Positions 8,478 through 17,702 of a DNA stretch of 55,900 nt are shown here, piece by piece (the stretch's first letter is position 1; each line of letters opens with the position of its first letter). A program made the translations under genes and the position numbers. The notes beneath the pieces are model-generated. The model had not been told where the DNA came from and did no database searches. It was given only the letters and a program-made list of their open reading frames with translations. This DNA comes from Parachlamydiales bacterium (GTDB lineage Bacteria > Chlamydiota > Chlamydiia > Chlamydiales > SM23-39): positions 1 to 55,900 of the forward strand of contig JACVQJ010000024.1 in assembly GCA_015661075.1 (NCBI GenBank). The letters are read 5' to 3'.

Positions 8478-8528
8478 CCTGCAGATCCTGCCGACGCTTC
8501 GTCGATCCTGTTTATCCTGTTCTTTTCT
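8475..8528. repeat. Dispersed REP-like element, copy 1 (family 3)
   Basis: A 54-base sequence with the small hairpin CGACGCTTCGTCG and repeated ATCCTG words. It recurs in reverse complement at 15597-15652 with few changes. It lies between the BamD-like gene and the lipoprotein gene and touches the start codon of the latter. Confidence 0.6.
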
Positions 8529-8542
8529 ATAAAATCGCCCCG

Positions 8543-9490
8543 TTAAAACTTGCTTTTCTCCTCGAGAGTCGTGAGTTTCTCACGAGCAAGGGCGGCGGCG
8601 TTCGTATCGGGATATTTAGCAATCACGCGAGAAAAATAAATGGCGGAAGCATCGTTTTGTTTTCTGCGCTGAAAAAACTCTCCCGTGTCGAGCATGCTTT
8701 TCGCATAGATCTCTTTCATCTCCCGCAGAGCTTCTGTGGCATCGGCAATGCGCGGCTCGCGAGGGAATGACAACTGGAATTTATGCAGATTGGCTTCGGC
8801 AAGCTCAAGTAGATTGGGATCGAGATGCTGCGTCTGGCACTGCTGCAAATAGACTTTATTGATTTGCAAATAGCCCTCTGCGGCCAGATCGTGCTTGGCA
8901 AAGCGGCGGGTCAATTGCTGCAGCGTCTCGATGCTCGGCTTGAAATCTTCCATGTATGCCTGAACCTCGGCTTTGCCCAGAAGGGCGCGGATGGCGATTT
9001 CATGATGGGGAAGAGTCGTGATGACCTCATCGTAGATCTTCAGAGCATCTTCTTTCGCCGGCATGATCGCGGGCAACTTATGAGAGCCGAAGAGCCTCTT
9101 TTTTCCGCCGTCGCGAAAATACTCGGCGATCGAAAACTTCATTTCGATCGCTTCTTCAAAATGCTTGGGACTCGTCGAATTTTTTAAATATTCGCTCAAA
9201 GAGGTGTTCGCCAATTCATATTGGTTCAACCGGTAATAGGCCATTCCGATCAGATAGGGAATCTCCTGTCCAAAGGGCGATTCCGGAAAATGGTACATGA
9301 CAATTTCGCCAAAATCGATCGCCGACCACCAATCTTCGTCGTCGATCGCTTCCTGCATGAAGCTGTAGTACTCCTGAACCGAGGGTCCCTGCACTTCTTC
9401 TACATCCTGCGGGAGAACCTCCAGGACGGGCGTTTCCTGTGAGACGGCCAGAGAAGATATAGCTAATAGGCAAAAAACGGCGATTTTCAT
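8543..9490 (-). CDS. BamD-like TPR protein (CT547 position)
   Basis: A 315-residue exported protein with signal peptide MKIAVFCLLAISSLAVS and a row of tetratricopeptide-like helices. One example is DWWSAIDFGEIVMYHFPESP followed by GMAYYRLNQYELA; later come DASAIYFSRVIAKYPDTNAA and EKLTTL. This is the arrangement of BamD/YfiO, the TPR subunit of the outer-membrane protein assembly complex. Unlike canonical BamD there is no Cys at the end of the signal peptide, so it would not be lipid-anchored. It keeps the chlamydial order dnaE - CT547 - CT548 - rsbW. The call is family-level; a different periplasmic TPR role is possible. Confidence 0.65.
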   Translation of the reverse strand: MKIAVFCLLAISSLAVSQETPVLEVLPQDVEEVQGPSVQEYYSFMQEAIDDEDWWSAIDFGEIVMYHFPESPFGQEIPYLIGMAYYRLNQYELANTSLSEYLKNSTSPKHFEEAIEMKFSIAEYFRDGGKKRLFGSHKLPAIMPAKEDALKIYDEVITTLPHHEIAIRALLGKAEVQAYMEDFKPSIETLQQLTRRFAKHDLAAEGYLQINKVYLQQCQTQHLDPNLLELAEANLHKFQLSFPREPRIADATEALREMKEIYAKSMLDTGEFFQRRKQNDASAIYFSRVIAKYPDTNAAALAREKLTTLEEKSKF

Positions 9491-9554
9491 GGTTAAATCC
9501 TTGAGAAAGTAATAAGGGTAGGGACTCTTCAGTTATTCTGTCAATGGCCTATTC

Positions 9555-12500
9555 TTAAACAAATTCCCATGCGATCGGCGCTGCTTTCGCCATCTCCTGC
9601 AATTTGTCCTTGAATGGGCGATCCAATGCTACGCCCCACGAGGCGTCGATATGCACGGCCCCCACTGCGCTGTTCGAATGGTTAAAAATAATTTCAATGC
9701 GCGATTTCCCCGGGCATTCGCGAAACAGTTTTTTTAAAGCCAGAATATGGCTCAGCCGGATGCGGTCCGCATCGGCGCGGATGCGGAGCAGCGGCACAGG
9801 CGCTTCAATCACAGGTGTTTTCATATTTTTCCTTTGACTATCCTTGGGCTTTCCCTGATATTTCGGAACCTTGAGGCGATCATACAGATCGCCACAGGCT
9901 TGCACTTTCGCCTCATCGACTGTGGTCAAATCCTCTAAAAACCGCCCCTGCAATCGAAGAACCCCTTCCTGCCGCTCGATCTGCAAAATGCCGTAGAGCA
10001 ACTGATTTTCGCGCAGAAGAGCGCCTTTCTCCTCATAGAGATCCGACCAGACCGGCAGCTCGAAGCGCTCAATGCCGTCGCCGATGATCAATATGGCGAA
10101 TTTGCGCTGCGATTTGGCTGAAATTTTCACTTGAACGGTTTCGACGACGAACGCGGCGCGGACAATCGCGCCATCGGGCATATTCTCAAACTCCCGAAAC
10201 GGCACGCAAGAAAGTCTCGACATTTGCTGGCGATAGTTATCCATCGGATGACCCGTCAAATAAAAACCCAGCAGCTCCTTTTCCCTTTGCAGCATTTGCA
10301 TCTTGGATGTCGGCAATGGCACAGGAGGCGGCGTTTGAAAACGATTGGCAGGTTTTTCCAGAAGAGAAAAAAGGTTCATGACGCCGCGAGATTCATCTCT
10401 TTGATCGCGGAACGCTTCTTCATACATCGCATCGAGGCTCTGTCGCATCGCGTCGCGCGACCACGCAGTAAAATCAAAACATCCGGCATCGACCAGCAGC
10501 TCGATCTGCTTTTTACCGACCTTGGTCTTGTCCATGCGCTGAACGAATTCATAGAGATTGGCAAACAATCCCTTCTTGCGCTCTTCGATGATCAGATCCA
10601 CTACGTGGGATCCAACACCCTTGATCCCGGTCATGGCAAAGCGGATGCCCTTGGATGTCGCGGTGAATTCACTGCCGGCTTCGTTCACATCGGGCGGCAG
10701 CATCGGAATCTGCATCGCATTCGCTTCGCGGATGAATTTCGCCACTTTGGATAGATCGTCGCGGTCGCACGTCATCAAAGACGCCAGCCACTCTTTCGGA
10801 AAGTTCGCCTTCAAATAGGCTGTTGTATAGGACAAATAGGCGTAAGCCGCCGCATGGGATTTGTTAAAGCCGTACGAGGCGAATTTCTCGATCTTGTCGA
10901 AAATAATCTGCCCGACATCCGGACCGATGCCTTTTTTCGCGCAGCCGAACAAAAACTTTTCGCGCTGGCGCGCCATCTCTTCCTTGTCTTTTTTTCCCAT
11001 CGCGCGGCGCAGCACATCGCCCTCCGCCAGAGAATATCCGGCGAGATGGCTGGCGATCTGCATCACCTGCTCCTGGTAAACCATGACGCCGTAGGTCTCC
11101 TCGAGAACGCTTTTCATGAGAGGATGATCGATGTCGATGGCTTCGCGCCCGTGCTTGCGGTTGATGAACGAGGGGATCATATCCATCGGACCGGGGCGGT
11201 AAAGAGCACCGACAGCGATGATCTCTTCAAATGTATCGATATGCAGCTGCTTGGCGAGATCCTGCATGCCGCCCGACTCGAGCTGGAACACTCCGAGCGT
11301 TTTTCCCTGATTAAGCAACTCGAAGCTCGCTTTGTCGTCGAGCGGCAGATTGCTCCAATCGATCCTTCGGCCCGTATTCACCACGATCGACTCGATGCAT
11401 TTATGAATCGAAGTCAGCGTCTTCAAACCGAGAAAGTCGATTTTAAGCATCCCCACGCTTTCCACCGGCTTCATCGCAAATTGCGTGACGATCATGTGGG
11501 AATCTTTCGCCGTGCAAACAGGAATATGGTCTGTAATGGGGCTGGCGGAAATGATCAATCCGGCGGCATGGGTGCTGGTATTGCGGATCGATCCTTCGCA
11601 TTTTTTTGCCATTTCCAATACGCGGCGCGCCTCGTCGTCCGATGCCACCAGCCGGCCCAGCTCCGGCTCCATCTGGAATGCCTTTTCCAGCGTCATCGTA
11701 GGATCTTCCGGAACCAGCTTGGCAATATCGTTGACCTTGGACAGCGGCACGTTCAGCACGCGGCCAACGTCGCGGATTGCCATTTTCGCTTTCATCGTTC
11801 CGAACGTGATGATTTGAGCGACCTTTTCCTTGCCATATTTCTGGATCGTATAGTCGATCACTTCCTGGCGGCGGTCCATGCAGATGTCGACGTCGATATC
11901 AGGATACGACACGCGCTCGGGATTGATGAAGCGCTCGAAAATCAGATGAAAACAGAGCGGCTCAATGTCGGTGATCCCGATCAGATAGGCGATGATCGAT
12001 CCCGCCGCCGAACCACGGCCCGGACCCATCGGAATGCCGCGCCGCTTGGCCCAGTCGATGAAGTCATAGACGATGAGCATGTAATCGCTCATCCCCTTGG
12101 ACGTGAGAATGTCGAACTCATAATCGAAGCGCTCCCGAACGACCCGGCGCGGATCCTTATCGGGGATTTTTTTTTGCACGCGAGCCAACCGCTCGGGCGT
12201 ATAGCGCTTTTCGATTCCCTGCAAACAGAGATCGTAGAGATAGCGCTCCGCCGCCTTGAGGCGCTCGGCTTTCGTACAGTTTGACTCATTCAGGCCCGGA
12301 GGAATGAAAACAGGATAGTGCCTCGTCTTGAAATCGAGCTCAAGCGTACATTTTTCAGCAATGCGCACGGTTTCGCTGATCGCCTGCGGCGCATCGGCAA
12401 ACAGCTCACGCATCTGTGCGGGCGATTTAAAATAGAGCTCATGGGTCAAGAGCGTCTCGCGCTTGGGATTCAGCATCCGGCTTTTGGCTACCCCGCGCGA

Positions 12501-13301
12501 ATCGCGCTCCCAGATTTCACAGGGCTCGCCCGACTGGATATTGAGCAAGATCTCGTGCGCCTGCCAATCCTCTCTTTCGATATAATGAATGTCATTGGTG
12601 GCGACGACCGGAATATGCATCTCCCGAGACAGCTCGAGCAGGACGCCATTCACTTTTTCCTGCACAGCCGCGCCATCACAGACTTTTTGCAATAGCCACT
12701 GTTCCTGATCGATGCCATCTTCCCGGATCTGCTCTTCGCTCATCTTGTGGCGCTGGAGCTCGAAATAGTAATCCTCGCCGAAAAGTTGCTGATACCAGAG
12801 GAGTTCGGCGCGCAGCTCTTTTTCTTGCCCCGCAGCAATCATGCTGGCCACGCTGCCATTGAACGGACCGGACAGACATATCAGCCCCTCGCGATGCGCC
12901 GCCAGCAGTTCTTTGTCGATGCGGGGCTGATAATAAAAACCCTCCAAAAATCCGAAGGAAGAGAGTTTGCACAAATTGCGATAGCCGATCATGTCCTTGC
13001 AAATCAAAACGATCGGATAGCCCGAAGGAACGCCCGGCGTGCGTTTTTTTTCCAGGCGGCTCACGGGCGCGACCCAAATTTCGCATCCGATGATCGGCTT
13101 GACGCCCGATCCCTTGCAGGCCTTGAAAAAGTCAACGGCTCCATACAGATTGCCCTGATCACTCAGAGCCAAAGCGGGGATTCCAAACATTTTGGCCCGT
13201 TCGGCCAGAGCCTGAACGGAAGCCGTGGAATCGAGAATGGAAAATTGGGAATGAACGTTGAGAGGTATCCAGAGAGAATTCACATCTTCGGCATCGGACA
13301 T
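9555..13301 (-). CDS. dnaE: DNA polymerase III alpha subunit
   Basis: Replicative polymerase, 1248 residues from the ATG at 13301. An N-terminal PHP domain begins at NVHSQFSILD. The C-family polymerase core contains GPGRGSAAGSIIAYLIGIT and YPDIDVDICMD with the catalytic Asp pair. AVGALYRPGPMDMIPSFI and GYSLAEGDVLRRAMGKK follow in the fingers/palm. Towards the C terminus come a helix-hairpin-helix region and an OB-fold (VRAAFVVETVQVKISAKSQR). The frame extends upstream to 13349, but those codons lie in a perfect-looking hairpin, so 13301 is preferred. It equals CT545, directly downstream of uhpC. Confidence 0.96.
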   Translation of the reverse strand: MSDAEDVNSLWIPLNVHSQFSILDSTASVQALAERAKMFGIPALALSDQGNLYGAVDFFKACKGSGVKPIIGCEIWVAPVSRLEKKRTPGVPSGYPIVLICKDMIGYRNLCKLSSFGFLEGFYYQPRIDKELLAAHREGLICLSGPFNGSVASMIAAGQEKELRAELLWYQQLFGEDYYFELQRHKMSEEQIREDGIDQEQWLLQKVCDGAAVQEKVNGVLLELSREMHIPVVATNDIHYIEREDWQAHEILLNIQSGEPCEIWERDSRGVAKSRMLNPKRETLLTHELYFKSPAQMRELFADAPQAISETVRIAEKCTLELDFKTRHYPVFIPPGLNESNCTKAERLKAAERYLYDLCLQGIEKRYTPERLARVQKKIPDKDPRRVVRERFDYEFDILTSKGMSDYMLIVYDFIDWAKRRGIPMGPGRGSAAGSIIAYLIGITDIEPLCFHLIFERFINPERVSYPDIDVDICMDRRQEVIDYTIQKYGKEKVAQIITFGTMKAKMAIRDVGRVLNVPLSKVNDIAKLVPEDPTMTLEKAFQMEPELGRLVASDDEARRVLEMAKKCEGSIRNTSTHAAGLIISASPITDHIPVCTAKDSHMIVTQFAMKPVESVGMLKIDFLGLKTLTSIHKCIESIVVNTGRRIDWSNLPLDDKASFELLNQGKTLGVFQLESGGMQDLAKQLHIDTFEEIIAVGALYRPGPMDMIPSFINRKHGREAIDIDHPLMKSVLEETYGVMVYQEQVMQIASHLAGYSLAEGDVLRRAMGKKDKEEMARQREKFLFGCAKKGIGPDVGQIIFDKIEKFASYGFNKSHAAAYAYLSYTTAYLKANFPKEWLASLMTCDRDDLSKVAKFIREANAMQIPMLPPDVNEAGSEFTATSKGIRFAMTGIKGVGSHVVDLIIEERKKGLFANLYEFVQRMDKTKVGKKQIELLVDAGCFDFTAWSRDAMRQSLDAMYEEAFRDQRDESRGVMNLFSLLEKPANRFQTPPPVPLPTSKMQMLQREKELLGFYLTGHPMDNYRQQMSRLSCVPFREFENMPDGAIVRAAFVVETVQVKISAKSQRKFAILIIGDGIERFELPVWSDLYEEKGALLRENQLLYGILQIERQEGVLRLQGRFLEDLTTVDEAKVQACGDLYDRLKVPKYQGKPKDSQRKNMKTPVIEAPVPLLRIRADADRIRLSHILALKKLFRECPGKSRIEIIFNHSNSAVGAVHIDASWGVALDRPFKDKLQEMAKAAPIAWEFV

Positions 13302-13302
13302 A

Positions 13303-13342
13303 AGAAGCTCGTTTTCGATAAATATATCGAGAACGAGCTTCT
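13303..13342 (-). promoter_or_regulatory. Long hairpin immediately before the dnaE start
   Basis: Arms of 18 bases (13303-13320 and 13325-13342) with one mismatch and a 4-base loop lie between the uhpC stop and the dnaE ATG. In the message the stem ends two bases before the start codon and so would hide the ribosome-binding region. No T-tract follows, which argues against a simple terminator. It may control dnaE translation or process the uhpC-dnaE message. Confidence 0.6.
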
Positions 13343-13361
13343 GATGCAAAACAAGAACTGA

Positions 13362-14702
13362 TTATACCCTTTCTTCGGCAACGGTAGGAGCCGACTTCAG
13401 TGACCAAAGCGGCAGCATGCAGGCCATCGCAATCACCGAGCAGCCGATCATCGCAGCAAAGAAACTCTCCCATCCCCAGGCACTGGTCAGTGCGCCCAAA
13501 GGCCCGCCGGCCATGGCCGCTCCGAGATAGCCAAAACATCCGGAAAAACCATTCGCCGTTGCCGCTGCTTTTTTATGAGCCAGCTCAGCGCAAGCAAGAC
13601 CGATCAGCATCTGCGGTCCAAAGATGAAAAACCCGAACAAAAACAGATATAGGCTATCGAGCGCGGGCGAGTAACCGCTCAACATCCGGAATCCAAGAAT
13701 GCTGGCAATAATGCCACATGTAAAGATAACATTAACCGGCGTTCTTTTGCCCTTGAAAATCATATCCGATCCCCAACCGGCAGCCAGACCGCCAAAAAAT
13801 CCGCCGATTTCAAACCAGCAAACACACGAGCCGGCGATCAGGGTCGAATACCCTTTGATTTCTTTTAAATACATCATCGACCAATCATTGAGGCCTGTGC
13901 GGACCACATAAATAAACAAATTAGCAATCGCCAGCGTCCAGATAAACTTATTGGTCAATACATAATCCCACAAAATTTGTTTGACGGATATGTCGTTTTT
14001 GTCGTCGCAAAAGCCTTTGGAAGGATAATCGTTTCTAAATTTTTCTATGGGTGGCAATCCGAGCGATTGAGGCGTATCGCGCATCAGAAAAATCATACCA
14101 ACGCCGATCATGATACAAATAATTCCCGGTGCAAACATGGCATACCGCCATCCAAACGCTTCAGCGCATCCTGCCGCCAGCAAAGGAATCAGAGCGCCGC
14201 CCAAATTGTGAGAAGTATTCCAAAAACTCCACCAGCGACCTCTTTCCGATTGAGAATACCAATAAGTCATCAGCTTAGCGCAGCACGTCGCGCCCCAACC
14301 CTGAAACCAGCCGTTCAATCCCCAGAATATAGCAAACCAGATCCAGGTCGATGTCGCACCGAAAAGCAGATTAAAGACTCCCGTAAGAATCAGCCCGATC
14401 GACATCAAATAGCGGGGGTTGGACTTATCAGCGGCAATGCCGCTCAAAAATTTGCTCAGGCCATATGTTATACTGAGAATACTTGCGATGAGTCCCAACT
14501 GAAACTTATCCATTCCCAGGCTGTCTTGCATCGCCGGCATGGCAAAGGTAAAGCTTTTGCGCGTGAAGTAATAGAAGGCGTAGCCGATGTACATCGCACC
14601 GAATGTCCGCAGCCGCCAATAGCGATAGTTCTTTTTTACAAGGGATTCATCTTGAATCTCTTCAACATAAGGAGCCGGTTTTAAAAAATCGAGTAGTCGC
14701 AT
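13362..14702 (-). CDS. uhpC: Hexose-phosphate transporter, UhpC-like (OPA family of the MFS)
   Basis: A 446-residue inner-membrane protein with about 12 hydrophobic segments. It has the organophosphate:phosphate antiporter features YRYWRLRTFGAMYIGYAFYY and RKSFTFAMPAMQ at the first helix, GWFQGWGATCCAKLMTYWY in helix 4/5 and RDTPQSLGLPPIE in the central loop. In Chlamydia the homologue (CT544) imports glucose 6-phosphate from the host cytosol in exchange for phosphate. It has its own promoter and is followed by dnaE. Substrate is inferred from the family and the conserved locus. Confidence 0.92.
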   Translation of the reverse strand: MRLLDFLKPAPYVEEIQDESLVKKNYRYWRLRTFGAMYIGYAFYYFTRKSFTFAMPAMQDSLGMDKFQLGLIASILSITYGLSKFLSGIAADKSNPRYLMSIGLILTGVFNLLFGATSTWIWFAIFWGLNGWFQGWGATCCAKLMTYWYSQSERGRWWSFWNTSHNLGGALIPLLAAGCAEAFGWRYAMFAPGIICIMIGVGMIFLMRDTPQSLGLPPIEKFRNDYPSKGFCDDKNDISVKQILWDYVLTNKFIWTLAIANLFIYVVRTGLNDWSMMYLKEIKGYSTLIAGSCVCWFEIGGFFGGLAAGWGSDMIFKGKRTPVNVIFTCGIIASILGFRMLSGYSPALDSLYLFLFGFFIFGPQMLIGLACAELAHKKAAATANGFSGCFGYLGAAMAGGPLGALTSAWGWESFFAAMIGCSVIAMACMLPLWSLKSAPTVAEERV

Positions 14703-14733
14703 AAAGTCCCTAGTAAATAATAAACGGTAATAG

Positions 14734-14761
14734 GTTATAACTGCACACCATAGATTGTCAA
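14734..14761 (-). promoter_or_regulatory. Sigma-70-type promoter of uhpC
   Basis: On the minus strand TTGACA (14761-14756) and TATAAC (14739-14734) are 16 bases apart. The transcript would start about 25 bases before the uhpC ATG. Confidence 0.6.
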
Positions 14762-14917
14762 CTTATTTTCGCTCGAATTGAATTATTAAAAACAAAAACT
14801 TAATTACAAGTGAATTATTCAATACCAGTCAATCTGGATGTTTTTTTACCAACGCTGTTACGAATAATTCATTTATATATTACGATCAAGGAAAAATTTT
14901 TTACGCATGAGGAAAAT

Positions 14918-15544
14918 ATGCCCAGCTCCTCCCAACCACCATCTAACCGCGGCCCCTATGATCCTTTTGAAAAATACCGGATTGCCGAAATCCAAAAAGA
15001 CAAAAGCATGCCTGACACATCCGAAGGGAGCGAAAAGTTTCAGCTCAAGTCCAAATCCGCCATCGTCGCCTATCTGATATTGCTATTAAAAAAATTTCTC
15101 GACCTGTTTGAAGAGACAACCGATCACGGTCTGGCCGTTTCTGCAGAAAGCGAAGTATCGGAACACCTAGCACAATTGAAAGCCGCCATAGAAATTTTGA
15201 AAATGGAGGACCACGGACAGGACTCAGCCTTTTTAAATAATCTTTCCCTGCTCTGGGATCAGGTACTCGAAGACGTTGTGCGCTTCCGCCGCCAGACGCC
15301 GCTTTCCATCAAGATGCGCGCTTTTCTGAAGGAATTACAACATTACCCCGACGACCCCGTGCACTCGCTTGGCTACTATCTCACGGAGTATGCCGGTCAG
15401 AAATGGCTGCCGTTTCCCTACATGGAGATGATCAGCCGCCTCACGCTGGCGCATCAAAAAAAACCTGAGTCCAGCCTGCTGTCCCGCTGGTCGGGTATGC
15501 TCGATGAAATGATCCAGATACTGAATCGAGCGAAAGGAAACTAA
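14918..15544 (+). CDS. Hypothetical protein, helical, unknown function
   Basis: A 208-residue soluble protein starting at the ATG at 14918 behind GAGGAAAAT (the frame is open from 14810, but that extension lacks a ribosome-binding site). The first 45 residues are polar, Ser/Pro-rich and probably disordered, a composition often seen in type III-secreted proteins. Then follow amphipathic helices, with a notable Leu/Ile-rich stretch AIVAYLILLLKKFLDLFEE near residue 55 that is too charged to be a clear membrane span. No family is recognised. It sits alone between uhpC and hisS, where Chlamydiaceae have no obvious equivalent. Confidence 0.65.
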   Translation: MPSSSQPPSNRGPYDPFEKYRIAEIQKDKSMPDTSEGSEKFQLKSKSAIVAYLILLLKKFLDLFEETTDHGLAVSAESEVSEHLAQLKAAIEILKMEDHGQDSAFLNNLSLLWDQVLEDVVRFRRQTPLSIKMRAFLKELQHYPDDPVHSLGYYLTEYAGQKWLPFPYMEMISRLTLAHQKKPESSLLSRWSGMLDEMIQILNRAKGN

Positions 15545-15554
15545 GGAGTTTTTT

Positions 15555-15606
15555 GAGGGCGATTGCATGAAGAATGTCTTGACATGACTTGTTCATAGAG
15601 AGAAAA
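15555..15606. repeat. Dispersed repeat, family 4, copy 1
   Basis: About 50 bases beginning AGGGCGATTGCATGAAGAAT and ending TTCATAGAGAGAAAAA. A diverged copy in the same orientation follows the HECT-domain gene at 48068-48117. Here it abuts the family 3 repeat. Confidence 0.5.
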
Positions 15607-15652
15607 ACAGGATAAGCAAGATCGACGAAACGTCGGCAGGATGGGCAGGATG
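15597..15652. repeat. Dispersed REP-like element, copy 2 (family 3)
   Basis: Reverse complement of the 8475-8528 element, with hairpin CGACGAAACGTCG and GGCAGGATG words. It lies in the hisS leader region. Confidence 0.6.
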
Positions 15653-15693
15653 ATATTAAGATTAATTCCATATATTAGAGGCGCGAGGAAAAA

Positions 15694-16995
15694 ATGAAAT
15701 ATCAAATTCCCAAGGGAACATTCGACATCCTTCCCTACGGCGCAGATGAACCATGGAAACTCTCGGCCCTTTGGCAGTACGTGGAACAGATCGTTCGTCA
15801 AACAGCCATCGATTACGGGTATCGCGAAATCCGCACCCCGATGTACGAGCGCTCCGAATTATTCGACCGCGGCGTCGGCGAGACCAGCGATATCGTCATG
15901 AAAGAAATGTTTACCTTCGAGGACAAAGGCGGCCGCTTGATCTCGCTCAGGCCGGAGGGCACTTCATCCGTGATGAGAGCTTTTGTCGAAAACAATCTCG
16001 CGCAACTGGGCCCCGTCCACAAGTTTTTCTATATTGCCCCGATGTTTCGTTACGAGCGGCCGCAAAGCGGGCGCTATCGGCAGCACCACCAATTTGGCGT
16101 CGAGGCTTTGGGCGTCGCCGGTCCCGCCCAGGACGCAGAAGTCATTGATTTGCTCTGTGAAACATACCGCCGGCTCGGTCTGCAAAACTTGACAGTGGAA
16201 TTGAATTCGGTTGGCGATTTGGAATCCCGTCAATCGTTTCGCGATGCCTTGCAGGCATTTTTGCGGCCTTATTTCAATGAATTGTCGGAAGACAGCCAGT
16301 CGCGTTTCGAAAAAAACCCCCTGCGCATTCTCGATTCCAAAGACCCAAAAGACCGGGACATTCTGAAACAAGCCCCCTCGATTTTACACTCGTTATCGGA
16401 AAAAGCTCTCGAACACTTCAATGAACTCAAGCGCTTGCTCGATTCATGCCGGATTCCCTACCGCGTCAATGATCGGATCGTCCGCGGACTCGACTACTAC
16501 AACAAAACGGTTTTCGAGGTGACGGCCAATGTGCTCGGCGCCCAAAATGCGCTGGGAGGCGGCGGCCGCTACGACGGATTGATCGCCACGTTCGGAGGCC
16601 CTGATTTGCCAGGCGTTGGATTTGGCACCGGGATCGAGAGGATTTTGCAGACGATGATTGCCCAGAGCGTCCCCCTTCCCAAAGAACCGGCGCCGCTGGT
16701 TTATTGGCTGCCCTTGGGCGACGAAGCAAGGCGCACCTGCTTTACTCTCGCAACGGAATGCCGCCATCGCAAAATTTTTGCTGAAATCGATCTTCAAGCC
16801 AAAAAAATCCAGACCGGCCTGCAAAATGCCACGCGGCTAAACGCTCAAATTTGCGTCATCGTGGGGTCGGAAGAATTAGCGAAAGGAACTGCGCAAATCA
16901 AACATCTCGAATCGCGGCGCCAGGAAGAGATTCCTCTCGATCAATTGATCGATTACTTCGTCGCGATCAACCAAAAACAGGCGGAAAGAATATGA
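15694..16995 (+). CDS. hisS: Histidyl-tRNA synthetase
   Basis: Class II aminoacyl-tRNA synthetase of 433 residues that charges tRNA-His. The family start (MKYQIPKGTFDILP), motif 2 region FYIAPMFRYERPQSGRYRQHHQFG, histidine motif RGLDYYNKTVFE and motif 3 GVGFGTGIERI are present. They are followed by a C-terminal anticodon-binding domain from about residue 335. The start follows GAGGAAAAA. The stop overlaps the mip start as ATGA, so hisS-mip-trmL are translationally linked. It is CT543; here aspS (CT542), which separates hisS from mip in C. trachomatis, is missing. Confidence 0.96.
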   Translation: MKYQIPKGTFDILPYGADEPWKLSALWQYVEQIVRQTAIDYGYREIRTPMYERSELFDRGVGETSDIVMKEMFTFEDKGGRLISLRPEGTSSVMRAFVENNLAQLGPVHKFFYIAPMFRYERPQSGRYRQHHQFGVEALGVAGPAQDAEVIDLLCETYRRLGLQNLTVELNSVGDLESRQSFRDALQAFLRPYFNELSEDSQSRFEKNPLRILDSKDPKDRDILKQAPSILHSLSEKALEHFNELKRLLDSCRIPYRVNDRIVRGLDYYNKTVFEVTANVLGAQNALGGGGRYDGLIATFGGPDLPGVGFGTGIERILQTMIAQSVPLPKEPAPLVYWLPLGDEARRTCFTLATECRHRKIFAEIDLQAKKIQTGLQNATRLNAQICVIVGSEELAKGTAQIKHLESRRQEEIPLDQLIDYFVAINQKQAERI

Positions 16996-17702
16996 GAAAG
17001 ACTCTATTCGCAATTCTGTTTATTTTCCTGGCTCCTCTTTTTGGCGAGGAAGAAAAAAAGCCCGATATCGCGCAACTTTCGGAAGCAATGGGTCATTTGA
17101 TCGGAAAAAACCTTCAATCGATGGGATTGCCGATTGACATGGACTCCCTGGTGAAGGGTATGAAAGACAGCAGCACGGGAAGCGGCAACGCTCTATCCGA
17201 AGAAGAGTGCATTCAGGCGCTCGCTGAGCTGCAAGAAGAAACCCGACAGATCCAGGCCGAAAAAAATCTGGCCGAGGCGAATGAATTTTTAAAGAACAAT
17301 CTCAAGAAAAAAGGGATCGTGAGCCTGGAAAATGGCAAAGTTCAATACCAGATCGTTCAAGCCGGTTCCGGAAACGCGGTGCAGCCATACAACTCTCCTC
17401 TGATGCGCTTCAAGGGCCGTTATCTCAACGGGGAAACGTTCGGCTCATCTTCCGGCGAAGAGCTCGTCTCTCTGGACGATGCGATTGCCGGGTTCAACAA
17501 GGGCATCATCGGGATGCATGAGGGAGAAAAACGCACTTTGTACATTCACCCCGATTTGGCGTACGGACCTCATGGCCTATCGATGCCCAACGCCCTGATC
17601 ATCTTCGAAGTGGAGCTGGTAAAAGCAGATGCTTCCGCCGATGCGCAGGCGGCCTCGAATGCCGAAGACGAGGTGATACGCACTGGCGATGCCATCCGAT
17701 GA
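16992..17702 (+). CDS. mip: Mip-like FKBP-type peptidyl-prolyl cis-trans isomerase
   Basis: A 236-residue exported foldase. A signal peptide (MRKTLFAILFIFLAPLFG) leads into a helical Mip N-terminal dimerisation region (DIAQLSEAMGHLIGKNLQSMG...ECIQALAELQEE). A C-terminal FKBP domain (residues about 110-215) follows, with GETFGSS, GFNKGIIGMHEGEKRTLYIHPDLAYG and LIIFEVELVK. The ATG at 16992 overlaps the hisS stop; an upstream extension of the frame lies inside hisS and is discarded. Chlamydial Mip (CT541) is a lipoprotein exposed at the surface, but here no Cys follows the signal peptide, so it is probably periplasmic and soluble. Confidence 0.9.
   Translation: MRKTLFAILFIFLAPLFGEEEKKPDIAQLSEAMGHLIGKNLQSMGLPIDMDSLVKGMKDSSTGSGNALSEEECIQALAELQEETRQIQAEKNLAEANEFLKNNLKKKGIVSLENGKVQYQIVQAGSGNAVQPYNSPLMRFKGRYLNGETFGSSSGEELVSLDDAIAGFNKGIIGMHEGEKRTLYIHPDLAYGPHGLSMPNALIIFEVELVKADASADAQAASNAEDEVIRTGDAIR

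Noticed and set aside
10854-12284. 476-codon plus-strand ORF, rich in His, Arg and Asp
   Set aside because: It is an antisense shadow of dnaE, whose motifs on the minus strand are beyond doubt. No ribosome-binding site and composition typical of a mirrored frame.
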